Assembly: GCF_027172205.1 (NCBI RefSeq)
Contig: NC_070607.1
Coordinates: 65,720,831-65,784,830, forward strand
DNA length: 64,000 nucleotides
From: Podarcis raffonei
Lineage: Eukaryota; Chordata; Lepidosauria; Squamata; Lacertidae
Direction of reading: 5' to 3'
The translations under genes were made by a program, and so were the position numbers. Positions 37,630 to 49,499 of this stretch are shown here, one piece after another. Numbering within the stretch: position 1 is the first letter of the stretch; every line of letters begins with the position of its first letter. Below the pieces are notes generated by a model that ran no database searches, was not told the DNA's origin, and saw only the letters and a list, made by a program, of their open reading frames with translations.

Positions 37630-40124
37630 AACATTTTAATCCGAAAACTCCAACCGTTATTGTCAAGACTCAGGAGACCTAACCACAATGAGTCCCCTAC
37701 CAACAAAAAATGGTTTGACCGCGAATGCATCCAGGCAAAACTTATACTCGGGGAATGCTTTAAGGTCTTCCAGCAAAATCCTAACCCTATCACCAAATTA
37801 GAGTTACAAATTAAAAAAAAGAACTACAAAGAGTTACTAAAAACCAAAAAAAGAACCGCAGACTCTCTCATCTGGCAGGCCCTCATAAAAGCGTCAATAG
37901 AAAAAGACAATACCAACTTCTGGAAAATTATCTCCAGTCAAACCAAAGCTCCTAACGAGGGCACAATAATCCCTGCAAATTTATGGGAAGAGCACTATAA
38001 AGTGCTGTTTAGGGAACATCGTCCTTCTGCACTGCTTAACATCCCCTTAGATAATGATACACCATGGCCCCCAAAATCTGAAACTGAAATCACTTCGTTA
38101 ATTCTAAAAATGAAATCTGGCAAAGCCCCAGGAAGTGATTTCATTGTCGCTGAACTTCTGAAAGCGCAAATAAACTGGTGGGCCCCGGTTCTTGCAAATC
38201 TATTTTCATATATAGATAAGACAACTGAAATCCCTAAAGATTGGGGACTGGCTATAATTGTTCCTATATTTAAAAAGGGCAACCCCTCTGACCCATCTAA
38301 TTATAGACCAATCAGTCTTCTGAATGTGATCTGCAAACTTTATACAAAACATCTATGCCTAAAATTATGTGAATGGTTAGATCATAATGACTTGCTAGAA
38401 ATTGAACAAGCAGGGTTTACATCTGGACGTTCCACCATAGATCACTGCTTAGTGTTAGATTATTTTGTCTATAAGTATGTGAAACATTGGAAAAAGTAAT
38501 TGTATGCGGCCTTTGTGGACCTAAAGGCAGCATTTGATTCTGTATCCAGGGGTAGGCTCTGGGCCAAATTGGCCAATATGGGTATTAACAGAAGGTTATT
38601 ACTTCTGATGATTAAGCTTCATGAGAACAATACCCTCCAGATAAGACTCGCACAGGACGGCAGACTCTCTAGAGAAATCCCAGTCCAAAGAGGAGTTAGA
38701 CAAGGATGCCTATTAGCTCCATTTTTATTTAACATCTATGTTAACTCCCTGGTCACATGTTGCCGTGAAATCGAAACCCCCCCCCCCCCGTGTTCTCTAA
38801 CGGCAGAAAAGTACCAGTTTTAATGTATGCGGATGACGCTGTTCTTCTCTCTCAAACCAAAGTGGGTCTGAAACGTGCCTTAGGAAAGTTTAGTGACCAA
38901 TGTAACACTGAACTGTTAACAATTAATTTTGCCAAAACCAAAATTGTACATTTTAACCGCTCCTTCAGGAAAGATAATTGGAGCGTAAAGGGAAACGCCA
39001 TTGAACAGACTAAGACCTTCCAATACTTAGGCATTACTTTCTCTTACAATGCCAAATTGTCAACACACCTGACCACATCAGCTATATCAGCAGGAAGAAG
39101 TGCAAACGCCATCCTTAGATTATTCAGAAGGAAAGGAGCTGGCTTCCTCCCGATGGCCCTAAAAGTTTTTCAGGCAAAATCTTTAGCCCAACTCCTGTAT
39201 GGCTCTCAAATTAGCCCCTCTGCCAACCTTAAGACCCTTGAAACAGTACAATCAAAATTCTTAAGATCATTATTTGCTACCCCAAAGTGTACACCTAATG
39301 CAGTCTTAAGGCAAGAGGCAGGACTGCCCAGAGTGGAATTAAAAGTCTGGGAGCAAGCAATATCCCTCTGGCTGAAAATCCATTACAATCCTAAGGGACT
39401 GTTACCTTGCTTCCTGGCCGCAGTTCCCTATCCTCCTTGGCTTATGCAAATAACTAATAAGATCAAACAAATTGGCCTAAACCCTGAAAACCTTTTTATT
39501 GGAACTCAGAACAAGGCAAAAGCAATTATCACTCAGAGACTTTACGATGTCGAATTACAACAAGAAGACGCCCTACTCCCAGAGACGTATAGATGTTAAA
39601 AAGCTTGGCCTAATTTTGCAGCTGCCCCTTACTTAACTAACATCACTAACGAAGCTTATAGATGGGCTTTCTCTAGAGCCCGCTTTGAGACAATGCCCTC
39701 AGCAGTGCTGTACGGCAAATTCACGCGGGTACCAATGCATGCGCGTCTCTGCCCCTGTATGTCTAATAAGGTAGAATCTGTCACACACATCCTTCTATTT
39801 TGCGAATTTTATAGTGAAGAGTGAGTTCAACTTATTTTGCCGCTTTTATCAAAATTTATACCCCTACAACATTATTTGGAATCCTCCCCCGAAATTCTAC
39901 GAAAATACCTTCTGGAAGATTCCTCAAGCTCAATATCATATGAGGTGGCCAAATTTTGTACTTTAGTAATCAGGAAGCGTAAATCTCCTCTGTTGAATGG
40001 CACACTGCGAAGTTCCCTTGTGTAATCCTTTTTTTTTCTTTTCTGATGTTGTTGTTGACTTCTTTTTGTTTGATCTTGTGGTGTTTAGTGTCACTGGCTT
40101 TTGCCGTAATAAAACTTGGCTAAG
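37594..40124 (+). mobile_element. LINE, 5'-truncated, with U2 fragment at its 5' junction
   Basis: A 2,531-base insertion flanked by AAAGTATGCTACT (37581-37593 and 40125-40137). The first 36 bases are antisense U2; from 37630 reverse-transcriptase frames follow. Recognisable blocks: MKSGKAPGSDFIVAELLKA, GLAIIVPIFKKGNPSDPSNY then RPISLLN, EQAGFTSGRSTIDHCLVLDY, AFVDLKAAFDSVSRG, VRQGCLLAPFLFNIYVNSL, YADDAVLLS, FQYLGITFS and a C-terminal CPC...HILLFCEFY knuckle. Stops at 38499-38501 and 39598-39600, one around 39822, and a frameshift at the C-run near 38780-38790 break it. The 3' end is AATAAAACTTGGCTAAG. The clade is unresolved. Confidence 0.9.
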
Positions 40125-40344
40125 AAAGTATGCTACTTATTCACTTAGGTTATTTGTACACTGCCCTTCATAAAAGTTAAATCCAGGCTTGATAGTCTTG
40201 TAATATACAATGAATCCTGACCATATTGATTGAAATCTGAAAACTAACCACAGAAATAACAGCTTTCATTTTTTTTGAAATTTCAAGCCTATATGGTCAC
40301 AGAAAATGAACATGTTAGATTTTAAAAAATTCAAAATACATATA

Positions 40345-40580
40345 CTGCTGGTGCAGTATAGCAGTTGAGTCCCCAGTTTAAATGTCCTCTCTGCCATGAA
40401 TTCACTAATGTCCTTCAGCAAGCTACTGTCTTGTAACCTAAGATCCCTTCTGCAGTATGGCTATAATACTGATTAACTTATAATAGTGTTATTGGAAGGA
40501 TACCAAGAGTGTTCAAAGTGCTACAAACACATTAATAGTGCTATATAAATAGTGAGTAATAGAACAGTGTCCATATGTAA
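40345..40580 (+). repeat. MIR-like tRNA-derived SINE
   Basis: GGTGCAGTATAGCAGTTGAG (box A region), CCCAGTTTAAATGTCC (decayed box B), then TCCTTCAGCAAGCTACTG and an end reading GTGCTACAAACACATTAATA, then GTGCTATATAAATAG. This layout matches MIR/CORE-SINEs. Old copy. Confidence 0.55.
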
Positions 40581-40837
40581 TATATGCTACAAATCTTTAT
40601 AAAAAGTTATACCATAGTCCATTTTGGCTCATTATTCTGGATAACTACGAAAATCTTAGATCAAGTCAAGCCAGCAGATTACTGAACAAGTAGATAATTT
40701 TATAAGCTGATAATAATGATTAGTTAGTTATTTCTCTGAAATAACTAACAAAAGTGAAGTTGGAAAACACAATGGGATTGTGACCAGGCCTATTTAAAGT
40801 ATATGCAGTTCACAGACACTGCTGGTAAAGACAGTTT

Positions 40838-41021
40838 TACCCTATTCACTCGAGTCTAATGCATCATTGAATCTAATGTGCACCTCAATTTTCAGAACCT
40901 TGAAACCAAAAAAAGTATTTGCTGGCAAATGTAAATGTGCCATTGAATCTAATGCACAACTTAATTTTCGCAATGTAATTTGGCAAAAAAAGGTGAGCAT
41001 TAGATTTGAGTAAATACGGTA
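40838..41021. mobile_element. DNA transposon (184 bp) with 25-bp inverted ends
   Basis: The left end TACCCTATTCACTCGAGTCT then AATGC and the reverse complement of the right end TACCGTATTTACTCAAATCT then AATGC agree at 21 of 25 positions. The TCTAATGC motif recurs inside. Non-autonomous, superfamily not assigned. Confidence 0.8.
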
Positions 41022-41614
41022 GATATGACAACTAAACACTACTAAGCATTTTCTTGTAAAAAAAAGTGCATGAAAGCTGCATGTATACCGCCATACGTGA
41101 TATTCATGTGTTAGAAAGCAACAACAGTTTCTAAGCACATATAGGCTGCCAAAAGAGAAGCATACACAATTGCCACCTGTGACCTATATAATAGCTCCAA
41201 ACATTTTCTTATTGAGTATGCTTCAATGTAAGAAAGGCATCAACATTTAGAGGCCCCCAATCAAATAGGTCCCAACGAAACAAAAGACAATAAAATATCT
41301 GCTGCTTCATACCCACCCACTTTATAGAAATATATACTGGGCAAGTCTCCTTTAACATCCACTTAACTTGCGTCTCCAAAAGCTGTAAAACCAAACATAA
41401 CTACTGCACCATGCCCATATATTACATATTTGTATTACATAGTTCAGAGACTCTGGATTCAGAAAGAAAGTGATTCAGTCCACACACACCCCTCCAATTT
41501 TAGTTTCCCCCAGACTTTTTATCTTGAGCTGATGAGCAATGGCCCTATTTTCATTCCCACAGTCCCCAGTGTGGCTTGCCTAAGTGTGTGAATATTGAAA
41601 ATAATGGTGGGTGT

Positions 41615-42180
41615 TGTTATGAGTTTATGGGTGCCAGACTCGTATAATCCATGGATCCAGCAAGTGTTAGAATTTAATCAACTCTTGGGGTGTTAAACTG
41701 AGGGCCGGACATATCTAATCCCTAGATCCAGCAATTGTTAACAGCTAATTAAGCCAAGCTACCTTCCTGGGCAGAGGAGATCTCCTGGATGGGTTATTAA
41801 GAAAACAAAGGATCAAGGGGCTCCTTGGAGATAGCAAATGGGTGGAGGCACCCACCAGAAAAATATAAAGCCAGAGTTTAGAGTAGAGAGGTGAGGAAAT
41901 CAGTGATATGATGGGGGAGAGAGTCCAAGAGCAATGTTTAATGCCTGCTTGAATCCAATACTGTGGTTATAGCAAAACAAGACCCTTTTGGGGTGTTCAA
42001 TACTGTGAACCTGTCCATTGTAGGCTCTGGTTGCATATATGTGTAAATAAACCATGTCACAAAGACACCATAGTCTCCACTGTGCCTCATTTCCAAAAGG
42101 AAACACAAACATTGGGTGAGCACCTGCAACCCCTGGAATCTTGCACTGCTCACAGATTGGGGTGGCGTACAATGATATAT
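41615..42180 (+). mobile_element. LTR-like fossil, copy 1
   Basis: Starts near TGTTATGAGTTTATGGG. It carries a TATA-like AAAATATAAAG (about 41860) and, about 185 bases later, an AATAAACCATG poly(A)-signal block: the layout of a U3-R-U5 terminus. A related copy is at 24935-25415. I could not fix the right end or a target duplication. It stands alone, so it is probably a solo LTR. Confidence 0.5.
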
Positions 42181-42189
42181 TGAAAACAG

Positions 42190-42980
42190 GTTCAGAAGAA
42201 GGGGCACCTAGCATTACTAAAGAGACGTGATGTGAAGCAGAAAATTCTCCAAATCAGAAAAGTTTCCAACGCTTTATTTTTCTGCAGAACATTTAGTGTT
42301 TCAAAAGTTGATTAGTAATAACAAATGGGTGCCAAATACACTATTAGGCAAACTTGGCATTCAATGCTTTTAGCTTTGTTTACTAAGTAAAACAAGCATT
42401 CTACGTTAGATCTCAGGCATTTAAAAGTTCTGATTTAAGTTGCCATATGCAAATTCCCCTAATTTCAATTCTTTTCCAGAAAACCTACATCACAGCTAGA
42501 GAGAGATTGAGAACTGCTGCAAAACCTAGAGTAACACGAGGGCAATTTCCTCGAAGGAGAATGCATTATTACAAATGATAAATCCAGCCAAGTTTGACAA
42601 ACCTTTCATCACCTCATAAACTGTATTGCATAGAGCAGCAAGAGTACCATCTCCAGTTATTAATATTCTTACTTAACTGCTTTTAAAAGAGTGGCTGGAG
42701 ATCCTAATTTCTTTTCTGTACAACTGATTCAACATGTGCTTTCTCTACAGCTGACTGTCTAGAATTTAAGATACTGTACACATAATATTCTTCAGTGCAT
42801 GGCCCTGATGCTGCGAACCTGCCGTCTCCCTGCTGTAAACCAACAAGTGCACCATAACATCTGCACGGAAAAAGACCGTCTAGGGTAACTCCAGCATATC
42901 GGTCCTCGCTACTCAACATCACCAGCAACACATCACTCCCTAATCTCTATTTCCCTGGACCTTCTTCCTATAGCTCTATC
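42190..42980 (-). other. TRIM33: TRIM33 intron 1, proximal part
   Basis: No repeat or coding sequence recognised. A block at 42245-42340 (AGAAAATTCTCC ... CTTTATTTTTCTGCAGAA) resembles one at 48535-48630, hinting at another old repeat family. Confidence 0.4.
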
Positions 42981-43019
42981 CCCCTTGCCCTTGCTTGCTT
43001 TCCGCCCCCCTTCCCCGCA

Positions 43020-44240
43020 GCGTCTCATGAGAACCGGGCTTCTGGTCTTCACCCTCCATACCCCACACTCGCGACTCGAGCCAGAGCTGTCGCAGCTTAG
43101 TAACGGGGCGCCTAGCAACCTGGCCCGATTCCTCCGGCCGGGTGCACCCCAGGCAGCGGGGCATCCTCCCCAGCTGGACCTCCGACCATGCCCGGAGCCT
43201 CCCCACTCACCCTGCTGGATGTCCCCGTTGGCGCCGCCGGGCACGGGCACGTTCAGCTGGCGCTCGGGCTCCGGTAGGCAGCGCCGGCAGAAGGAGTGCA
43301 GGCAGGGCAGCAGCTTCGGCTCGGCCTCCCGGCTCTGCAGGCTCTGCGCGCACACTGCGCAGGTGTCCAGCAGCGACAGCGGGCCCGGCGCGGCGCTGGA
43401 GAGGGCGGGGGGCGCGGGGCTGGGGCCCAGCGGAGCCAGCGGCACGGGGCCCGGCGCCGGGCCTACGCTCACCAACACGGGCGCCGCGGCCTCCGCCTCC
43501 CCGGGGCCCTTGTCTGCCGCCACCGCCGCCACAGCCAGGACCACCGCGCCGGGACTCTCCCTCTCCTCGGGCGCGGCGGGGGCTGGAGGGGACGGGGACG
43601 CAACGGCAGCCGCGGCTGAGGTGACAACGGCCGCCGCGGCGGAGGTGACAGACTCGGTACCACCCCCGGCCTGCCCGGCCTCCCCAGCCCCCTCCCCGCC
43701 ACCGCCGCCTCCTCCTCCTTTGTTTTCCGCCATATTTCCTCCTTTGAACCCGACTCCCCGCTTTGCTCACGCACAGGACCGCGCATGCGCCCGCAAGCAC
43801 GCTAGCGACCTGCGCGCGCGCGGCCGACGCACATCTGGCGCGAGGTCCGCGGAGGGACGCCGCGTCCAGTGGGGAGGGGGCGGTGCTGGGCGTGTGCGTG
43901 CGCGCGCTTGGACGGTAGTAGCGGACGAGGAAGGCGGTGGGAGAGGCCCGAGGTTGAGAGGCCGGCGAAAGGGGGTCAGTTGTTTTTTCTCCCTCACTGT
44001 ATGGTGTTTAAAGGAAATAGCACGGACGTAAAGGAGAGCGCGAGCGCGCACGCTCAGGTCTGTAAGAGAAGCGGCGCACGCGCAGACCGAGATTTACGTT
44101 CTAAGCGTGGGTGGCTCGAGAGCGTTAGGCGGTTGGTGTGTGGAGGGAAACGCGGCTCGTGCCGGGGGCCGAGAAACGGTGCGGCGGGAGAGGAATCGAG
44201 GCAGGGCGAGGGCGGGGCGGAGAGCGGCCTCTCACACTTG
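43020..44240 (-). promoter_or_regulatory. TRIM33: CpG-island promoter of TRIM33
   Basis: GC- and CpG-dense DNA covers exon 1, the 5' leader and about 500 bases upstream, in sharp contrast to the AT-rich flanks. A perfect GCGCATGCGC palindrome at 43781-43790, about 50 bases upstream of the start codon, matches the core of an NRF1 site. A YY1-like ATGGCGG overlaps the start codon itself. No TATA box is evident. The transcription start cannot be fixed from sequence alone. Confidence 0.7.
43211..43733 (-). CDS. TRIM33: TRIM33 exon 1, start codon and first half of the RING finger
   Basis: 174 codons plus one base. It starts MAENKGGGG, as human TIF1-gamma does, and ends NGDIQQ before the donor CAGG|GTGAGT. 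Residues 6-120 are a glycine-, alanine- and proline-rich tail with an internal repeat of VTSAAAAV. From residue 121 (LLDTCAVC) the RING begins: C125, C128, C144, H146, C149, C152; the final CPVC is in exon 2. TRIM33 is a nuclear E3 ubiquitin ligase and co-regulator acting with SMADs. The start ATG sits inside an ATATGGCGG context resembling a YY1 site. Base composition is strongly CpG-rich, typical of a first exon in an island promoter. Confidence 0.95.
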
Positions 44241-44429
44241 CCGGCTTCTCATCCGCGGTGTCTCTCGCTGAAAGAATTGGGGATCCTGAGTGGGAAGATA
44301 GGAAACATAACGCGCGGCGGTCTAGCCCATTATGTGCGCCTCGCAAAGAGGGCAATATTTGAATCTCCTCAGTTTGCACTGGGTTGGTTTGATTCTGTGC
44401 TTGGCTTGCTGCGTTTCGAAATGATTTAC

Positions 44430-44515
44430 TGTGTAGTCCAAACCTTGCCTACTCAGAAGTAGGCCCAGTTGAGTTCAGTGGGGCTTACTCCTAGGTAAGT
44501 AGGGCTACCGTTTGT
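44430..44515. repeat. Short palindromic interspersed repeat
   Basis: TGCCTACTCAGAAGTAGGCC, TTGAGTTCAGTGGGGCTTAC, then TCCTAGGTAAGTAGGGCTAC. Same family as 12101-12192; lies just upstream of the TRIM33 promoter. Confidence 0.6.
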
Positions 44516-44586
44516 GTGTGGCTGTTTTAATTAGATGTATTTTACTGTACCATGTGAGTTGCGTTGACCTAAACGTGTTTGAATGA

Positions 44587-44942
44587 GGTAAAGGTAAAAG
44601 GACCCCTGACTATTAGGTCCAGTCATGGCCAACTTGGGTTGCGGCACTCATCTCACTTTACTGGCCGAGGGAGCCGGCGTACAGCTTCCGGGTCATGTGG
44701 CCAGCATGACTAAGCCGCTTCTGCAGAACCAAAGCAGCAGACGGAAACGCCGTTTACCTTCCCAATGGAGCGGTACCTATTTATCTACTTGCACTTTGAC
44801 GTACTTTCAAACTGCTAGGTTGGCAGGAGCTGGGACCGAGCAACGGGAGCTCACCCCGTCGTGGGGATTCGAACCGCTGCCCTTCTGAGTGGCAAGTCCT
44901 AGGCTCTGTGGTTTAACCCACAGCGCCACCCGCATCCCTCCA
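44587..44942 (-). mobile_element. tRNA-derived SINE of the Sauria type, full length
   Basis: On the minus strand it starts GGTGGCGCTGTGGGTTAA (box A) and has GGTTCGAATCC (box B), a long central region, and a tail CAGGGGTCCTTTTACCTTTA. The flanking duplication TTGAATGA (44579-44586 and 44943-44950) is intact. The tail region resembles the Bov-B 3' end, which would supply its reverse transcriptase. Not a functional tRNA gene. Confidence 0.88.
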
Positions 44943-44950
44943 TTGAATGA

Positions 44951-47900
44951 AGTAAGGAATAAATCACAGTGCTAAGTCGGGGAACAGACAACCTTGTTGC
45001 ATTGTCACCAGCAAGGCAGAACTGAGACCTCTGCGCATTTCTGGCCTCAGTGTTTTATTTTCTTTTTAAAGTTTCTCTCCTGCAATTGTCTTCAAAGTTT
45101 GGACACAATTAAAAGCATATTTAAATTATCTCCTGGTTTGAAGGCGAGTCATGGGACTTTAAAAGCTTAGGCTCTCTTGGGTCTCTGCTGCTTTCTGGAT
45201 TGTCACCTTTTGGCCCCAACCCTTGTTGGAGTTCTAATTAGTTGGATTATGGCTTCTGAGAAGGAAGTTATCCAGTATAACCTCTCAAATGCTTTTACAT
45301 GGACCATAAGGTTGTACCCTGGCTCTTTGGTCTCAGAAAGGGAAAAGTAGCCGTTTGATATCACCTAGGTGAAAATTAAGAGAAAAATAAATAAGATCCC
45401 ATTATTTGGATAGCATACGGTGAGTAAAATGTTTTTGGAGTATGCACCAATGGCCAGCCATTGGGTGGCATGAGAAGTGGTGGTAATGACTGCTGCATGT
45501 CAGGTTGTGAACATGGTTATAAAGAAACCATTTTCACAGTCATTTCAAATGTATTGGTGTTCTGCCTTTCCTTAAAGATACAAAATAAAACCAAACACAG
45601 AGAATAGCTATATGTGTAATGGGGTAGGGAAAGAAATTTTGCTAATGTTCGCCATTTCTTTTAAAAATTGAGTTGGGGAGTAGAAAATGGACAATCTTGA
45701 AGTAACGTAATTGGGGGAGGGGGAAACATACAAGGTAATCTGCCAGTGGACTGATTTTGAGTAGCTGTTAGAGTTATCTACTCTTGGTCAGAAATTACAT
45801 CACAGAATGTTCCCAATAGGTATTTTGAAAGTCAGATTACAATCATATACACACTCACATGGGACTAAGTCTCATTAAGCTTCTGGTCTGAATAGATTGC
45901 ACTATTGTGAAACCCAAGTCACACCATGTTTGTAAATACAGTTCATTGCCTTTGAAATATACCCTGCTTTTTCAGATATATTAATATCGCAGCTAACTAA
46001 AAAATGTGGTGCCCTAGAACGAAAGTGTACCTTAGTCAATTTAAGCAGAAGTAAGGGAATCAAATCCATATTTTGCCTAAAATAAAATACAGAGGTCTAC
46101 AGTGACCGTGATTTAAGCTCTCCAATGGAAACAATGGGACATATTTGGTTGGAGGGTTCCCCAAATTATTGCACATTGGCTTGGGTAGCTGTTACAGATA
46201 TACTTAGTTGGGCTCTAGGGCTGGTAGGAAGGATGTACAGGTTACTGTGACTGGAGGCCCAATGCAAGTCAGCAAAGTGGTGATGTTGCAAAAAAGAGGA
46301 AGAAGCAAATCCTGTTTTTAATTTATTAAGAGAAGCATGCAAGACATAAGAGGTAATGACACTTCTCGCTGTGACGCTTATTATAGGTCTCTGAAGTGCT
46401 GCATCATGTGTTCACATTTTAATTATACAAACAAACGAGAAGATTCTGAAGACAAACTCAGAGCTGAGAATAGCATTCAGAAGGCACTAGACATTTTCAT
46501 TTAGAGAAAAGTGGCTTGGGGAAGAGGATGTGGAATTAATTTTTATATATTTAATGGATTCATTTAAGAAGGATGAAAAATGAGTTGAAGTTTTAACCAA
46601 ATTTAGGTTAGATTATGTCTACGTAACTAATTGTAAACAGCTGGGCAGTGAAATGTTGCTCTAGGAAATAGAGAAGGGTGGAAAATGACACTTCACCAAT
46701 GCTATAGAAAGGTGTGAATCCAACATGAGTCCAGCCTTTGCTTCAACTTTAATTGGATTAACTGGAATTATCTCGCCAAGCTAATTTCAAGTCTTCTTTG
46801 CCTTTGAGGGTATAAGTGATGTTGTTTTGGCTACAGTTGTGAAGTACTTCTGAGACAACTAATTTTGCCTGATCTGGAACAGTTTTGCATTCTTATTTCT
46901 GAATTCACACCCATTTTCAAACGTTTTTGTGGACTACTTGAAGCTTGCTAGGGTTCTTGATGGATCATTTACACATTTTTTTGTTCTGCAATGTATAATA
47001 GATTTCACTTCTGAATTAAATATGAGTAAAAAATAACTATTTCTTCAGCACTGGTCTATTGAAATCCAGCACTGTGTTCTGAAACCATATTCCTAGACCA
47101 GGCTGCTAAGAAAGGCCCCTTTAAATCATAGTAAAAAAAAGAGATATAGAGACAGCTCATAATAATTATATCACAGGCCTTAGGTCAGGGGCTTGTTAAT
47201 TAATCCATTCATGTTTTAAATGGTTTTGAACTGCATCGGGGTGGGGTGGGAAAGACAACTAAATTGAAATTCCCCATACATTTTTGCTACACAGTAATGT
47301 CAGTTACGGAGAATAGCAGTGCCAGTTCCAAACCCTCCCATTCAGGCTGACCTCAGCCCTATGGTGGTTTCCCCTACCAAACCCCTGGGGACCCACATTG
47401 GCCTCCTCAGGCCCCAGGCTACCGTATATTGGTATGCCTTTCTGGACAATCTACTGATACGCTGTATCTTGACAAACATGACATAGAACGGCCTGATCCC
47501 CTCCCAAATGTTGATTCACCTGGGAGTAGGCTCAACACTGAGGTGGGCAGAATCAGCCTATCCCCCTGAACACCAGTTTTCCATAATTATTTTGGTACAT
47601 GCCAAGGCTAAAATGTGACTTCTACAGCAAGCCAAGTTGTTAGGGAAAAGTATTTTCTGCCTGAAACTAGGCTATTCAGGAGGCTATTCCAGACCTTCCC
47701 CCTTGACTAGAAATACCAGGTTATAGCTAGCCTCAGCCTACTAGCTAAGGTGTCAACACTCTGTGGCCTAGCGAGTGGACAACCTGCCCTATGGGGCTGG
47801 GAAATGGGGGGGGGGCATGTGTGAGATGTGCTCACAGGGAGTGTGATTTGAGGCATTCAAGAACATTAAAATTCAGGGCAATTAAATTGGCACTACCTCA

Positions 47901-48110
47901 TTCTGCTCCACACCCCCGGAGGAGACCTGTCCTGATAAAGACAGAAAACATGGTGGCAAAGGCATGCATAAACAGGCAGTGGAGCACAAGGTCCAAGTCC
48001 ATGTGGTTGGGGGCAACTGAGATAGGCAGTAAATCTGTCCCATCAGGAAGACCACCTTAGAAGAGCCAAAGCCCTTTTTTCCCCAGCTTTGTGTTCTCCC
48101 TGTGCTAAGG
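44951..48110. other. Intergenic stretch, mostly unrecognised
   Basis: No supported gene. One diverged copy of the short palindromic repeat lies at 45840-45905. The block 47300-48060 is GC-richer but no family was recognised. Confidence 0.5.
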
Positions 48111-48119
48111 AGGCTGATC

Positions 48120-48340
48120 TAGCCCTTTTTTAAAAAAACAAACAAACCACCTTTATTATCAACTGACTTTGAGCTGACATCACATCTCAGTGTTTTATTG
48201 CATTTGTTCTTTGTTTCATTGTTCTATTTTATTGTATTTTATATATTCTATCATATTTAATGAGTTTCATTTAAACTGCTTTGGAGATGTATTTTGGCTA
48301 GGAAATCCATTACTTATATCCTATTAATAAACAAAACATC
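48120..48340 (+). repeat. LINE 3' tail, L2-like
   Basis: AT-rich end with TGTTCTATTTTATTGTATTT, AAACTGCTTTGGAGATG and a TCCTATTAATAAACAAAA terminus, resembling the 3' region of L2-clade elements. Confidence 0.4.
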
Positions 48341-49299
48341 TAACATCTGGTCTATTTTTAGATTTCACAGAGGAATCTGCTTAATATATATAATGACTCA
48401 TGAGATGGGGGAAATCCCCATAAGGGTGTTACATATGCATTCAGAAAGCTCCTGAGAATAAGGAGGATTTATTGGTCATGGGGGGCGGGGACTAATACAA
48501 CCACTATAGTCTGCAGCATCACCTGGGATCAGTAATGTGGGACAGAAAATCTTCCAGTGCTTCATTTTTTCTGTGGAAAATGTTCTGCTTCATAGATTAA
48601 TTAGTAACTGTGAATGTCAATTTCAAGTAAGTGTTAGACCAGCCGGCAATTCCCACCCCCCACCCCCCTTACTAGCTGAATTAGATCGCTATAAGGCATT
48701 TCTGATTTCTCTAAGTGAGCCATTTCAAATATTCTGGAAAACCCACATCACTGCCTGTGATCATTCTTTAGACACTGCCGTCTCCTTCAAAAGATTGAAG
48801 GTTTACAAAAGAAAAGAAACGTTATTGTGGGTTTTGTAATATAAAATTTAGATAAATGGCTGCATAGTAAGCTACCCCATTGGATTCCAGTCTGCAGCAT
48901 ATTGTGAAAGGATTCATATATCCTAGTAGAAGCTTTAAGTTTTGCATCAATATGACAAAAAATTCTAATCTCAGTGATGAGAAGATGTATAATCTCTTGG
49001 ACCTTTTCCAATTCTATTTGAACATATATTAAAAGGTTCCATCACATTTTGAAAGATGCACCCCCCCCCCGATCACTGGCATTGACTACCTCCGCCCCAG
49101 AGCGCTTCTCACACACCCTTTGTTGCCCAACTGCATCACAACAGCCCTGCTGCCAATGGGTCTAACACTCCAGGAATTGCTGCCACCACCCTCCCACTTA
49201 CTCCTGCAGTCCTAGGAGAGAGAACCTGGAGTGCACTAAAGCAATTATTTTTAAAAGGGCTCTGGACTAATGCCCCAGCACTCCTCAGCTCAATCTGTA

Positions 49300-49450
49300 C
49301 TTTTGCTTACCTGCCATGGAACAGCAGTAATGTTTCATGTTTTACTGTTAGATATTTTAATTTGTTAGAAGCTGCCCAGAGTGGCAGGGGCAACCTTGTC
49401 AGATGAGTGGCATATAAATTATTATTATTATTATTATTTTATTATTATAC
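49300..49450 (+). repeat. LINE 3' end with (ATT)n tail
   Basis: GAAGCTGCCCAGAGTGGCAG, GGGCAACCTTGTCAGATGAG, TGGCATATAA then an ATT run. This is the sense form of the tail found reversed at 33356-33430. Confidence 0.65.
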
Positions 49451-49499
49451 CTGTGTAGGGAAATCATATATGGAATGACTTTAATCATTGTAATAATTT

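Noticed and set aside
42985-44031. 348-codon plus-strand frame and several others over the TRIM33 promoter
   Set aside because: Antisense or shifted readings of exon 1 and its CpG island; the minus-strand RING sequence is the real one.
44870-44942. Possible tRNA gene (GGTTCGAATCC box B, minus strand)
   Set aside because: It is the head of a SINE with SINE body, tail and target duplication; no full cloverleaf.
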